Below, in pieces: positions 54,746-63,967 of a stretch of DNA of 64,000 bases. The stretch is from Pedobacter sp. Leaf170. Lineage in GTDB: Bacteria; Bacteroidota; Bacteroidia; Sphingobacteriales; Sphingobacteriaceae. The position numbers were made by a program, and so were the translations under genes. The DNA lies in NCBI RefSeq assembly GCF_920984665.1, contig NZ_CAKLBP010000002.1:434001-498000 (forward strand), given 5' to 3'. The notes beneath the pieces were generated by a model that saw only the letters and a list, made by a program, of their open reading frames with translations, was not told the DNA's origin and did no database searches. Within the stretch, counting starts at the first letter, position 1, and the number at the start of each line of letters is the position of its first letter.

Positions 54746-57568
54746 ATGAAAATTTACGTTCAAAGAGCAATATTTTTTGTTCTTATTTTTTGTGGATACT
54801 TAGCTCAGGCGCAAAATGGCGGAGCAATAAATGGTCGGATTATCAATGCGAAAGATAAAAAACCGGTAGACTATGCAACAATTGCAGTAAAAAGCTTAAA
54901 GGATTCCTCTATTGTGGCTTCCGGTCAATCAAATCCCGATGGAACTTTTTCTTTTAAAAACATCCCAGCAGGTAATTACAGGGTTATCGCTGCATTTTTA
55001 GGTTTAAAAACAACCAATAAAACTATTACTGTAGCAAAAGCCGCTATAAACATTGGCGATATCGCTATGGCTGATGATGGTTTGAACCTTAATGACGTAA
55101 ATGTTACGGCTCAGGTACCAACGGTTGTGGTTAAGAAAGATACTTTAGAATACGATGCTAAATCGGTTAAAGTACGTGAAAATGCCGTTGTAGAAGATGT
55201 TTTAAAGAAACTTCCAGGTGTTGAGGTTGCCAAAGATGGTAGCATTAAAGCCGGGGGCGAAACTGTAACCAGAGTTAAGGTAGATGGAAAAGAATTTTTC
55301 GGTAGCGACCCATTGCTGGCAACAAAAAATCTTCCGGCAGATATGGTAGATAAAATTCAGGTTATTGATGAATTATCTGAGCAGGCACAATTTACAGGTG
55401 TTGATGACGGTACAAGAAGTAAAATTTTAAACATCACCACCAAAAGCGGTATGAAAAAAGGCTATTTTGGAAATAGTAATGTAGGTTACGGAACTAACGA
55501 CCGCTACGATGCCAGCTTAAACGTTAATAAATTTAATGGCGACCAGCAATTCAGTTTTATTGGTCAGTTTAATAACGTAAATAAACAAAACTTTGGTGGT
55601 GGCGGTGGTCAAGGCAACGGTTTTGGTGGCGGTGGCGGCGGTGGCCGTGGTTTTAGTATTGGCGGCGGCGGTTCATCATCTGGTGGTGGCGGTATTACCA
55701 CTACAAATGCTGCGGGTTTAAACTTTGGCGATACCTATAAAGACGGAACCCAAATTCAGGGAAGTTACTTCTTTAACAAGTCATCTGTTTTTAACGAACA
55801 AACCAGCACAACACAAACTTTATTAGGTAATACTTCTCAAAATGTAAATAATTATTTAAACAGCAATAGCGATAGAAACAATCATAGATTTAATTTTATG
55901 ATTGACACAAAACTAGATTCGAGTACAAGTATCAAAATTCAGCCGAATGTGGCCTACACCGAAAACAGTGGTTTAAGTTTGCAGAATTACAATAGAAACA
56001 ACATTCTGGCGAATGGAACCACCAACACTATCGGTAATCAGAATTTTACTACAGATAATTCAACACCAGCTATCAGCAATAATATCCTGGTTCGTAAAAA
56101 ATTTAAACGCAGAGGCCGTACTTTATCATTAAATATCAACACTACAATTAATGATAGCGATTCGGATAATATCAACTACATCTCAGAGGCCAGCACATTT
56201 AATGGCGTAACTACGCAAAAGCTAACGAATCAATTAAATGATTTAAGCAGTAGTAATTTAACAAATAACACACGGGTTGTTTATACTGAGCCTCTATCTA
56301 AAACTACAAGTTTGGAGTTAAACTATCAAAACGGTATAAATAACAGTACTTCAGATAGAAATATCTTTAATTTTAATGCGCTAACCGGAAACTTTGATTT
56401 AGTTGATAATACATATTCTAACCATTTCGAAAACCAGACTTTAACAAATGCCGCTGGTTTAAGTTATACAGTAACACAGAAAAAATACAACTGGAATATT
56501 GGCGTTGCCGGACAACAAACAAATAGAGAAAATACCAATTTAACTACAGGAGTAGTATTTACCCAAAACTTTGTGAACATTACCCCTTCAGCGCAGTTCA
56601 GATATAATTTTAGCAACAGTAAAAGGTTATTTGTAAACTATAGAGGAAATACACAACAACCAAGTATTGATCAAATTCAACCAATTCCAGATAATACAAA
56701 CACACAATCTGTTATTTTAGGTAACCCGAATTTGAAACCTGCGTTTAACAATACACTAAGTGTTAGATACAACAACTTTGCTTTTGCAAAAATGCGTTTC
56801 TTCGCCGTGTTTTTAAACTTAACCCAAACGTTTAATGCCTTTGCATCGAGCCAATCGGTTATTACGAATCCAGCAGATATTAACTATGGTAAAATTGCAT
56901 CAACTTTTATCAATGTTGATGGAAATTACAGCGGTAATGCGAACGTGGTTTTAGGTCAGCCAATTCTTCCAAATAACAAATTGAATTTAAATGCAACCTT
57001 GTCTGGAAATTATTCACGCGGAACAAACATTACCAGTGGATTAGATAATATCACTAACAACTGGAGTTTAAATAATAATTACAGGTTTGTAACCAATTTG
57101 GATAAATTAGATTTAACCGCTGGTATTGGTGGTACAGTTACAAGAGCAACTTATTCTGCAACACCTAACTCAAATACAAGATTCTTTACCTTAAATCCAA
57201 GCTTCGATGTTTCTTATCTTTTCCCAGGCAATATCCGCCTTGCGGTTGATTTAGATTACATGAAAAACACGGGTAGAGGAGAAGGTTTTAATACAGACTT
57301 CACTTTGGTTAATGCATACATCAGCCGTCAGTTCTTTAAAAACCGTGGTACATTCAAGGTTGCGGTAAATGATGCCTTAAATCAGAATCAGGGAATTAGC
57401 AGAACAGCTACAGCAAATACAATTACCGATTTAAATTACAACGTATTAAAACGTTATTATATGTTCTCATTCACTTATTCATTAACACGTATTGGCGGCA
57501 GAAATATTGGTAATGATGTTCAAATGCCTGGTGCACCTGGTCAGGGCGGAATGCGCATGAGAATGTAA
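54746..57568 (+). CDS. Outer-membrane beta-barrel receptor, OMP_b-brl_3 type (paralogue 1)
   Basis: This protein of about 940 residues has a signal peptide (AIFFVLIFCGYLAQAQ), a carboxypeptidase-regulatory-like Ig domain (about 25-110: INGRIINAKDKKPVDYATIA), a TonB-receptor-like plug (about 125-235: KKLPGVEVAKDGSIKAGGET, VDGKEFFGSDPLL) and a long barrel (to the end). A glycine-rich insert lies at about 284-315. It resembles TonB-dependent receptors without a SusD partner. The substrate is unknown. ATG 54746 is preferred to the in-frame TTG one codon earlier. Confidence 0.85.
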   Translation: MKIYVQRAIFFVLIFCGYLAQAQNGGAINGRIINAKDKKPVDYATIAVKSLKDSSIVASGQSNPDGTFSFKNIPAGNYRVIAAFLGLKTTNKTITVAKAAINIGDIAMADDGLNLNDVNVTAQVPTVVVKKDTLEYDAKSVKVRENAVVEDVLKKLPGVEVAKDGSIKAGGETVTRVKVDGKEFFGSDPLLATKNLPADMVDKIQVIDELSEQAQFTGVDDGTRSKILNITTKSGMKKGYFGNSNVGYGTNDRYDASLNVNKFNGDQQFSFIGQFNNVNKQNFGGGGGQGNGFGGGGGGGRGFSIGGGGSSSGGGGITTTNAAGLNFGDTYKDGTQIQGSYFFNKSSVFNEQTSTTQTLLGNTSQNVNNYLNSNSDRNNHRFNFMIDTKLDSSTSIKIQPNVAYTENSGLSLQNYNRNNILANGTTNTIGNQNFTTDNSTPAISNNILVRKKFKRRGRTLSLNINTTINDSDSDNINYISEASTFNGVTTQKLTNQLNDLSSSNLTNNTRVVYTEPLSKTTSLELNYQNGINNSTSDRNIFNFNALTGNFDLVDNTYSNHFENQTLTNAAGLSYTVTQKKYNWNIGVAGQQTNRENTNLTTGVVFTQNFVNITPSAQFRYNFSNSKRLFVNYRGNTQQPSIDQIQPIPDNTNTQSVILGNPNLKPAFNNTLSVRYNNFAFAKMRFFAVFLNLTQTFNAFASSQSVITNPADINYGKIASTFINVDGNYSGNANVVLGQPILPNNKLNLNATLSGNYSRGTNITSGLDNITNNWSLNNNYRFVTNLDKLDLTAGIGGTVTRATYSATPNSNTRFFTLNPSFDVSYLFPGNIRLAVDLDYMKNTGRGEGFNTDFTLVNAYISRQFFKNRGTFKVAVNDALNQNQGISRTATANTITDLNYNVLKRYYMFSFTYSLTRIGGRNIGNDVQMPGAPGQGGMRMRM

Positions 57569-57592
57569 TTATATAATAGAACTCAAATTTTT

Positions 57593-57625
57593 AAGCCTAT
57601 CGTTAACAGCGATAGGCTTTTTTGT
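57593..57625 (+). terminator. Intrinsic terminator between the two receptor genes
   Basis: A perfect ten-bp stem AAGCCTATCG / CGATAGGCTT with a seven-base loop is followed by a run of T. It starts 25 bases after the first receptor's stop codon, so the paralogues are separate transcription units. Confidence 0.92.
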
Positions 57626-57704
57626 ATTTCAATTGTTACCTGCTATAAAACAAACCTTTTAGTAGGTTGGCAGTCAATCATTATACAGACTATCCGTAAA
57701 CCGA

Positions 57705-60455
57705 ATGAAAACATTTTTTACCTGCTTTATACTCTTTTTATGCCTTTCTACATTTGCTCAGCAAAAACCCGGAACCGTAAGCGGTCGAATTGTTCAATCG
57801 AAGGATAGAAAACCTTTAGATTATGCCTCAATAGTAATCAAAAATCTTAAAGACTCGAGCACCGTAGTTTCTGGTACAACCGGTGAGGATGGCAAATTCT
57901 CATTCAAAAATCTTCAGGCAGGTAAATATAAAATATATGCTGCTTATATTGGTTTAAAAAACAACAGCAAAGATTTTTCTATAACTGCTGATAAAAGCGA
58001 AATTGCGTTAGGTGATATTGTTTTGGATGGTAGTGCAATTGATTTGCAAACGGTTGAAATTAAAGCAGAAGTGCCTCCAATTGTTGTGAAAAAGGATACG
58101 CTAGAATTTAACGCCAGTTCTTTTAAAACGGTAGAAAATGCCGTGGTAGAAGATTTACTTAAAAAACTTCCGGGTGTTGAGGTAGATAAAGCCGGAGCAG
58201 TAAAAGCCCAAGGCGAAACTATTACCAAGGTTATGGTTGATGGAAAGGAGTTTTTTGGTAATGATCCTTTATTGGCTACAAAAAATCTTCCGGCAGATAT
58301 GGTTGATAAAATACAGGTTATAGATCAATTATCAGATCAGGCACAGTTTACTGGTGTAGATGATGGAACCCGAACAAAAATTATCAATATCACCACGAGA
58401 AAAAATAAGAAAAACGGTTATTTTGGAAATAGCAGTGTAGGTTATGGTTCTGATGATAGATATGATGCTAACGCAAACATCAACCGATTTAATCAAGACC
58501 AGCAGATGAGTTTGGTGGCGCAATTTAACAATGTAAATAAGCAAAATTTTGGTGGTGGCTTAGGTGGTAATGGCGGTGCAGGCGGTAGAGGAACCGGTAT
58601 TACCACAACTAATGCCTTGGGTTTTAATTTTGCAGATACTTATTCAGATCAAACTCAGGTTAACGCCAGTTATTTTTTCAATAAAACCGAAAATCTAGTT
58701 CAGCGAAACAGTGTAACGCAAAACCTGTTAGGCGATATTACAACCATATTTAATAACAATCAAAATAATGTGGCTGATAGATTAAACCATCGTTTAAATT
58801 TTATGGTCGATACTAAAATTGATTCTTTAACTTCTCTTAGAATTCAACCTACGCTAAGTTATACAAACAATGAGAGCGCCAACAATAGTACATACACAAG
58901 AGATTACAGTACCTACACTACAAATGGAACGCAGGCTTTAAATAATAAGAATACTTCTCCATCAATAAATAATAATATTTTATTTAGACGAAAATTTAAG
59001 CGTAGAGGTAGAACACTATCCTTAAACTTAAATACCAGTATTAATAATAACGATGCCGATAATTATAATAACATTGTTGATAATACAACAAATGCAGGCA
59101 TCACCACACAAAAAATTACCAATCAGCTTAATGACCAAACCACCGAATCAATTAATCAAAATTCGAGGATAGTTTATACAGAGCCAATTTCCAAAACTTT
59201 AAATCTCGAATTAAATTATCAAAACGGTTATAATCATAATACATCCGATAGGTTTACCTACAATTTTAACCCGGCAACTTTGCAGTATGATATCTTAGAT
59301 TTAACCTATAGCAATTCTTACGAGAATACCATTTTAACAAATACAGCAGGTTTCAGCTTTAATGGTAATGGCAAAAAGTTTAACTGGAATCTGGGTTTCG
59401 CTGTTCAAAATACTGATAGAACAAACGATAATTTAACGCAGGGTTTTACCTTAAAGCAAAACGTGTTTAATTATACGCCATCTGCAATGTACCGCTATAA
59501 TTTTAGCAATAGTAAACGTTTGGTTGTTAATTACAGAGGTTCAACAAATCAACCAACCATCCAGCAATTGCAACCTATACCAAATAATACCAATACGCAA
59601 AGCATCCCGGTAGGTAACCCAGATTTAAAGCCAGAATTTAACAACAACCTTCGCATTGCTTACAACACTTTTACAGTTGGAAAAAATCGGTCGCTTTTTG
59701 TAAATATGAACCTAACGCAAACCATGAACAGGATTGCAAACAGCAGCAGTTTAATTCAAAGCGGTATAAACCAAGGTAAGCTTGCAATACTACCGGTAAA
59801 CGTTAACGGAACATATTCGGGCAGTATTTCTTCTTCTTTGGGTTTGCCTTTCTTGCCAGATAATAAATTAAATTTCCACATCAATATTGGCGGCAATTAT
59901 GATCGCGATGTGAATTTCACTAATTCTATAAAAAATATCACCAATAGCTGGGGCATTACCAATGGTTATCGCCTGGTTTCTAATTTAGATAAGTTGGATT
60001 TAACCGCTGGTGTTAATGGTTCCATTAACCGGGCTACTTATTCGGTACAGCCAAATTCAAATACAAGGTTTTATACTTTTAGTCCAAATATTAGCGTAAG
60101 TTATCTTTTCCCTGGCGATATCCGTTGGTACATAGATGCAGATTATAATCAAAATACTGGTCGTGGCGAAGGTTTTGATACGCACTTTACCTTGATAAAT
60201 TCTTACATCAGCAAGCTCTTGTTTAAAAACCGCGGAACGCTTAAAGCTTCGGTAAATGATTTATTGAACCAAAACCAAGGTATAACCAGAACAGCGAACA
60301 ATAATACTATCCAGGATGTGAGTTACAATGTTTTAAAACGCTATTTTATGTTTTCGTTTACTTATGCGCTTAACCGCATGGGCGGGAAAAATATGAATAT
60401 GATAGGCGAACAGAGAAATGGAAGCGGTAACCGCGGTGGCAGAAACCGAAACTAA
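57705..60455 (+). CDS. Outer-membrane beta-barrel receptor, OMP_b-brl_3 type (paralogue 2)
   Basis: This 916-residue paralogue of the preceding gene has the same order of signal peptide (FFTCFILFLCLSTFAQ), Ig-like domain (VSGRIVQSKDRKPLDYASIV), plug (KLPGVEVDKAGAVKAQGET, MVDGKEFFGNDPLLATK) and barrel ending YNVLKRYFMFSFTYALNRMG. The glycine-rich insert is shorter here (about residues 280-295). No -7 box was recognised upstream, and the paralogue-1 terminator precedes it, so its promoter lies in the 80-base spacer. Ligand unknown. Confidence 0.85.
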   Translation: MKTFFTCFILFLCLSTFAQQKPGTVSGRIVQSKDRKPLDYASIVIKNLKDSSTVVSGTTGEDGKFSFKNLQAGKYKIYAAYIGLKNNSKDFSITADKSEIALGDIVLDGSAIDLQTVEIKAEVPPIVVKKDTLEFNASSFKTVENAVVEDLLKKLPGVEVDKAGAVKAQGETITKVMVDGKEFFGNDPLLATKNLPADMVDKIQVIDQLSDQAQFTGVDDGTRTKIINITTRKNKKNGYFGNSSVGYGSDDRYDANANINRFNQDQQMSLVAQFNNVNKQNFGGGLGGNGGAGGRGTGITTTNALGFNFADTYSDQTQVNASYFFNKTENLVQRNSVTQNLLGDITTIFNNNQNNVADRLNHRLNFMVDTKIDSLTSLRIQPTLSYTNNESANNSTYTRDYSTYTTNGTQALNNKNTSPSINNNILFRRKFKRRGRTLSLNLNTSINNNDADNYNNIVDNTTNAGITTQKITNQLNDQTTESINQNSRIVYTEPISKTLNLELNYQNGYNHNTSDRFTYNFNPATLQYDILDLTYSNSYENTILTNTAGFSFNGNGKKFNWNLGFAVQNTDRTNDNLTQGFTLKQNVFNYTPSAMYRYNFSNSKRLVVNYRGSTNQPTIQQLQPIPNNTNTQSIPVGNPDLKPEFNNNLRIAYNTFTVGKNRSLFVNMNLTQTMNRIANSSSLIQSGINQGKLAILPVNVNGTYSGSISSSLGLPFLPDNKLNFHINIGGNYDRDVNFTNSIKNITNSWGITNGYRLVSNLDKLDLTAGVNGSINRATYSVQPNSNTRFYTFSPNISVSYLFPGDIRWYIDADYNQNTGRGEGFDTHFTLINSYISKLLFKNRGTLKASVNDLLNQNQGITRTANNNTIQDVSYNVLKRYFMFSFTYALNRMGGKNMNMIGEQRNGSGNRGGRNRN

Positions 60456-60505
60456 ATCATTTGCCTGTAATTTACCTTTTATGAGGTCATTTATTAGTCT
60501 TCTTA

Positions 60506-60538
60506 TTTGGAATAAATCTAAAGAAAGGCTAACTTGCA
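60506..60538 (+). promoter_or_regulatory. Probable feoAB promoter (TTTG-N20-TAACTTGC)
   Basis: A -33 TTTG (60506-60509) is separated by 20 bases from a near-consensus -7 box TAACTTGC (60530-60537), which ends 14 bases before the feoA ATG at 60552. No Fur-box palindrome was recognised by eye. Confidence 0.5.
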
Positions 60539-60551
60539 CCAAATTTAACAG

Positions 60552-60767
60552 ATGAAACTATCGCAGTTAAAAGTTGGAGAAACAGGAACGATTGTAGCAT
60601 TTACAGATCTAGAAATGTCTGTAAAATTAATCGAGATGGGCTGCCTTCCGGGCGAGCTTGTTGAAGTTGAAAGATTTGCACCACTTGGCGATCCGATGGC
60701 GATAAGAGTTGCAGGTTATCAGCTATGCTTACGTAAAAGTGAGGCTGCGGTTATCATCATTCAATAA
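60552..60767 (+). CDS. feoA: Ferrous iron transport protein A
   Basis: This 71-residue SH3-like cytosolic protein is needed for full FeoB activity. The pattern LKVGETGTIVAFTDLEMSVK with IEMGCLPGELVEVERFAPLG and DPMAIRVAGYQLCLRKSEA is canonical. It is 11 bases upstream of feoB in one operon. Confidence 0.93.
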   Translation: MKLSQLKVGETGTIVAFTDLEMSVKLIEMGCLPGELVEVERFAPLGDPMAIRVAGYQLCLRKSEAAVIIIQ

Positions 60768-60778
60768 GCTTACATAGT

Positions 60779-62887
60779 TTGGATATTAAAGTTGCATTAG
60801 TTGGTAATCCCAATACAGGTAAATCTACCTTGTTTAACCGCCTAACAGGTTTAAATCAAAAAATTGGCAATTTTCCGGGCATTACTGTTGATAAGAAAAC
60901 AGGTTACACTAAACTCATTGATGGCAAAGATGCCGAAGTGATTGACTTGCCGGGTACATATAGTTTGTATCCAAAAAGTAACGATGAAAGTATTGTTTTT
61001 CAGGTTTTAGCAGATAAGGCAAACAGCAGCCATCCAGATGTTATTGTTTTAATTGTTGATGCATCCAATCTGAAACGAAACATGCTGCTTTTTTCTCAAG
61101 TGGCAGACCTCGGCATTCCAATGGTCTTGGCTTTGAATATGACAGATTTATCTGATAAGCAAGGTATTTACATCCATATTGATAAACTTGCGCTAAAATT
61201 AGGCGTACAGGTTATACCAATATCTGCTCGTAATAATACAGGACTAGATAAATTAAAGGCTGCAATTACCTATACCAATAAAATTGCTACACAAATTAAT
61301 GCTGTAGATATTAATTATTTAGCGCCTGAAGCCATAAATGCTGTGAAGCGTAAAATAAATACTGAAAACGATTATTATGCGCTTCAAATTCTTCACCAGC
61401 ATGAGCATTTAACTTTCTTTACAGATAAAGATCAAACTGAAATTGAAGAGATTGAAAAGGCACATAATTTTCAATCATCCAAAATACAAGCGGCAGAAAC
61501 CATTGCCAGATATAAAAGGTTAAGTTCCATATTGGCAGATGTAGTAATTGATAAAGGAACGGCAGAAAAATTTTCTTTTAGTGATAAGCTAGATTCTGTA
61601 TTAACCCATAAAGTTTGGGGCTTTGCCATTTTTTTACTCATTCTATTTGTAATTTTTAACGCAATTTTTGCCTGGTCATCCTATCCAATGGATTTGATTG
61701 AAGTGGCATTCGGTTTTATTACAGAAATTGGGCACAAGTATCTTCCTGCCGGTATGCTCACCAATTTGGTTTTAGATGGTGTAATTGCAGGTTTGGGTGG
61801 TATTTTCGTTTTTATTCCTCAAATCGCCATATTATTTGCTTTTATCTCCATTTTAGAAGATACGGGTTACATGGCTCGTGTTACCTTTATGATGGATAAA
61901 ATCATGAGTAAGGTTGGCTTGAATGGTAAATCGGTTGTGCCAATGATTGGTGGTTTGGCATGTGCCGTTCCTTCAATTATGGCCGCAAGAAACATCGAAA
62001 ATTGGAAAGATAGAATGATTACCATCATGGTGACGCCTTTAATTAGTTGCTCGGCTAGATTACCGGTTTACATTTTAATCATATCGCTAATCATTCCTGA
62101 AAAAAGCGTTTTCGGTATTTTCAGTTTGCAAGGTTTAGCCTTAATGGCAATGTATTTGGTTGGCTTAATCGCGGCAGTTTTAGTGGCCTGGGTTTTTAAA
62201 TTCATTATAAAAACCAAAGAGAGAGCTTATTTTATTATGGAATTGCCTATTTACCGCATGCCCAGGTGGAAAAATGTAATCTTCACGATGTACGAAAAAT
62301 CAAAAACTTTTGTTTTTGAGGCTGGTAAAGTTATCATTGCAATTTCTATAATTTTATGGGTGCTGGCATCCTTCGGGCCGGGGAATCGCTTCGAAAATAT
62401 TGACAAGAAATACGAAACAGCTTTAAACGATAGCAGTAAAAATACATCTCATATCGAAACCCTGGTTGCTACAGAAAAGCTAGAAAATTCTTATGTGGGT
62501 ATTTTAGGTCATTGGATTGAGCCAGCCATTCGTCCGCTTGGTTACGATTGGAAAATCGGCATTGGTTTAATTACTTCTTTTGCTGCTCGAGAGGCTTTTG
62601 TAGGTACAATGGCAACCATTTATAGTGTAGATGGCGGCGATGAAGATACATCAACCATTAGAGAACGTATGTCGGCTTCGGTTAATAATCGGACTGGTTT
62701 GCCGGTTTACACATTCGCAACTGGCATATCATTAATGCTCTTCTACGCCTTTGCCATGCAATGCATGAGCACTGTGGCAATTGTTTACCGCGAAACCAAA
62801 GGTTGGAAATGGCCGGTTATACAATTGGTATATATGACGGCTTTAGCTTATTTCGCAGCGCTGATTGCTTATCAATTGCTTAAATAA
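60779..62887 (+). CDS. feoB: Ferrous iron transport protein B
   Basis: This 702-residue inner-membrane Fe2+ transporter has an N-terminal GTPase domain with G1 GNPNTGKST (9-17), G3 DLPGTYS and G4 ALNMTD, an insertion region to about 265, then a transmembrane region with the gate motif GGLACAVPSIMAARNIENWK and the paired GITEIGHK/GLGGIFVFIPQIAILF segments. The start is TTG 60779, fixed by the G1 motif only eight residues inside. It is coupled with feoA. Confidence 0.96.
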   Translation: MDIKVALVGNPNTGKSTLFNRLTGLNQKIGNFPGITVDKKTGYTKLIDGKDAEVIDLPGTYSLYPKSNDESIVFQVLADKANSSHPDVIVLIVDASNLKRNMLLFSQVADLGIPMVLALNMTDLSDKQGIYIHIDKLALKLGVQVIPISARNNTGLDKLKAAITYTNKIATQINAVDINYLAPEAINAVKRKINTENDYYALQILHQHEHLTFFTDKDQTEIEEIEKAHNFQSSKIQAAETIARYKRLSSILADVVIDKGTAEKFSFSDKLDSVLTHKVWGFAIFLLILFVIFNAIFAWSSYPMDLIEVAFGFITEIGHKYLPAGMLTNLVLDGVIAGLGGIFVFIPQIAILFAFISILEDTGYMARVTFMMDKIMSKVGLNGKSVVPMIGGLACAVPSIMAARNIENWKDRMITIMVTPLISCSARLPVYILIISLIIPEKSVFGIFSLQGLALMAMYLVGLIAAVLVAWVFKFIIKTKERAYFIMELPIYRMPRWKNVIFTMYEKSKTFVFEAGKVIIAISIILWVLASFGPGNRFENIDKKYETALNDSSKNTSHIETLVATEKLENSYVGILGHWIEPAIRPLGYDWKIGIGLITSFAAREAFVGTMATIYSVDGGDEDTSTIRERMSASVNNRTGLPVYTFATGISLMLFYAFAMQCMSTVAIVYRETKGWKWPVIQLVYMTALAYFAALIAYQLLK

Positions 62888-62945
62888 AAACGTATAGGTT
62901 CGAAATATATTTAGAAGAGCAAATTTTTGCTTCTATTAAAGGTTT

Positions 62946-63012
62946 CTTCCCGCTTTCCGTTTTACGCTACCGATGGAAATCGGGATTCGTGTTCAATCAA
63001 TCGGGTCTAAAT
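62946..63012 (+). repeat. Dispersed intergenic element, copy C
   Basis: It has the left end TCCCGCTTTCCGTTTTACGCT, central hairpin CCGATGGAAATCGG and right end AATCGGGTCTAAA, matching copies A, B and D. Confidence 0.65.
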
Positions 63013-63101
63013 GGCTCAATATGTAATCCTATTTTTGGCTAGGCGCTTAACATACACAATTGTAAATATGCAATTTGCTATTTAATGCACGTACCATTTT
63101 T

Positions 63102-63166
63102 TTAAACCCGATAGGAGCGACGGCTTCCGATTAAAAATCGGAACCACAGCGTATAGCGGGACTACA
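63102..63166 (-). repeat. Dispersed intergenic element, copy D (inverted)
   Basis: On the minus strand it reads GTAGTCCCGCTATACGCTG, then the hairpin CCGATTTTTAATCGG, then ATCGGGTTTAAA. It lies 89 bases from copy C in opposite orientation. Confidence 0.65.
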
Positions 63167-63334
63167 GAATCAGAATAACTTCAAACTTTCTTTTCCAAAT
63201 AAGAAAGATTAAATCTCTTTGGCCTTTCAAAATACACCATAGGTTATCATATACGCTTACACGCTTAACTCTACACTTTCAACTTTTCACTCTCAACTTT
63301 ACACTTAAAACGTACAACCTATAACTTAAAACCC

Positions 63335-63811
63335 TTACCCTAGCTCAATCTGTCTTTTAATACTTTCTTCTAATGATATTAGAGTTTCTGTACGCTGGAT
63401 GCCATTTACTGCTTGTATTTCTTCGTTTAAAACGTGGCGTAAATGGTTGGTATCTCTGCAAATTATTTTCGCAAACATACTGTAAGCGCCGGTTGTGTAA
63501 TGAAGCTCTACAACCTCCTTAATTTTGCTTAATTGGGCAACTGCATCTTTATATTGAATACCTTTTTCAAGGTAAATACCAAGAAAGGCACAAATATCGT
63601 AGCCGGCCTTTTGTGGGTCGATGATTAAGTGAGAGCCTTTAATGATGCCCATTTCCTGCAATTTCTTCATCCTAACGTGGATTGTACCGCCGGAAACGAT
63701 TAAATCTTTTGCTATTTCTGTGTATGGTTTGGTGGCATCTTGCATTAATTGTTTTAAAATGTCGATGTCGAGGTTGTCAATTTCTAAATTGGAATTGTCT
63801 TTTTTGAGCAT
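63335..63811 (-). CDS. Lrp/AsnC family transcriptional regulator
   Basis: This 158-residue regulator has an N-terminal HTH (LDIDILKQLMQDATKPYTEI, then IVSGGTIHVRMKKLQEMGII) and a C-terminal RAM ligand-binding domain (CAFLGIYLEKGIQYKDAVAQ to GIQRTETLISLEESIKRQI). Such proteins sense amino acids, often asparagine, leucine or lysine. It has its own TAAATTTG -7 box (63831-63838, minus strand) and is divergent from the tRNA-like element at the right edge, so it may control the rightward unit. Confidence 0.95.
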   Translation of the reverse strand: MLKKDNSNLEIDNLDIDILKQLMQDATKPYTEIAKDLIVSGGTIHVRMKKLQEMGIIKGSHLIIDPQKAGYDICAFLGIYLEKGIQYKDAVAQLSKIKEVVELHYTTGAYSMFAKIICRDTNHLRHVLNEEIQAVNGIQRTETLISLEESIKRQIELG

Positions 63812-63830
63812 ATTTTCTGATTTTGATAAG

Positions 63831-63838
63831 CAAATTTA
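63831..63838 (-). promoter_or_regulatory. -7 box TAAATTTG for the Lrp/AsnC gene
   Basis: On the minus strand TAAATTTG is a perfect match to TAnnTTTG, 20 bases before ATG 63811. Confidence 0.55.
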
Positions 63839-63884
63839 AATAAAATTATCAATATTATAAAAATAAAATTAAATGATTAAAATA

Positions 63885-63916
63885 TTTGCAAGGTATTAGA
63901 TGTTCCTTTACATTTG
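63885..63916 (+). promoter_or_regulatory. Promoter TTTG-N20-TACATTTG driving the rightward tRNA-like unit
   Basis: Both elements are perfect consensus matches: -33 TTTG (63885-63888) and -7 TACATTTG (63909-63916), with 20 bases between. The start of transcription would be near 63923, leaving about 45 bases before the tRNA-like fold. Confidence 0.7.
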
Positions 63917-63967
63917 TATTAAGCAAATAACAAAAAGGAACGTTCTTTAACAATTTGTTTAACATAC

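Larger units (their letters stand above)
62888..63334. other. Gene-free stretch of 447 bases with two inverted copies of the dispersed element
   Basis: No coding region was found. It contains copies C (62946-63012) and D (63102-63166, inverted), a weak hairpin near 62912-62935 after feoB, and a CT/AC-rich low-complexity tract at about 63250-63330. Confidence 0.7.

Noticed and set aside
54746..60455. SusC-type receptor with SusD partner (polysaccharide utilisation locus)
   Set aside because: No SusD-like gene, glycoside hydrolase or anti-sigma gene is adjacent, and the receptors match the OMP_b-brl_3 pattern rather than SusC.
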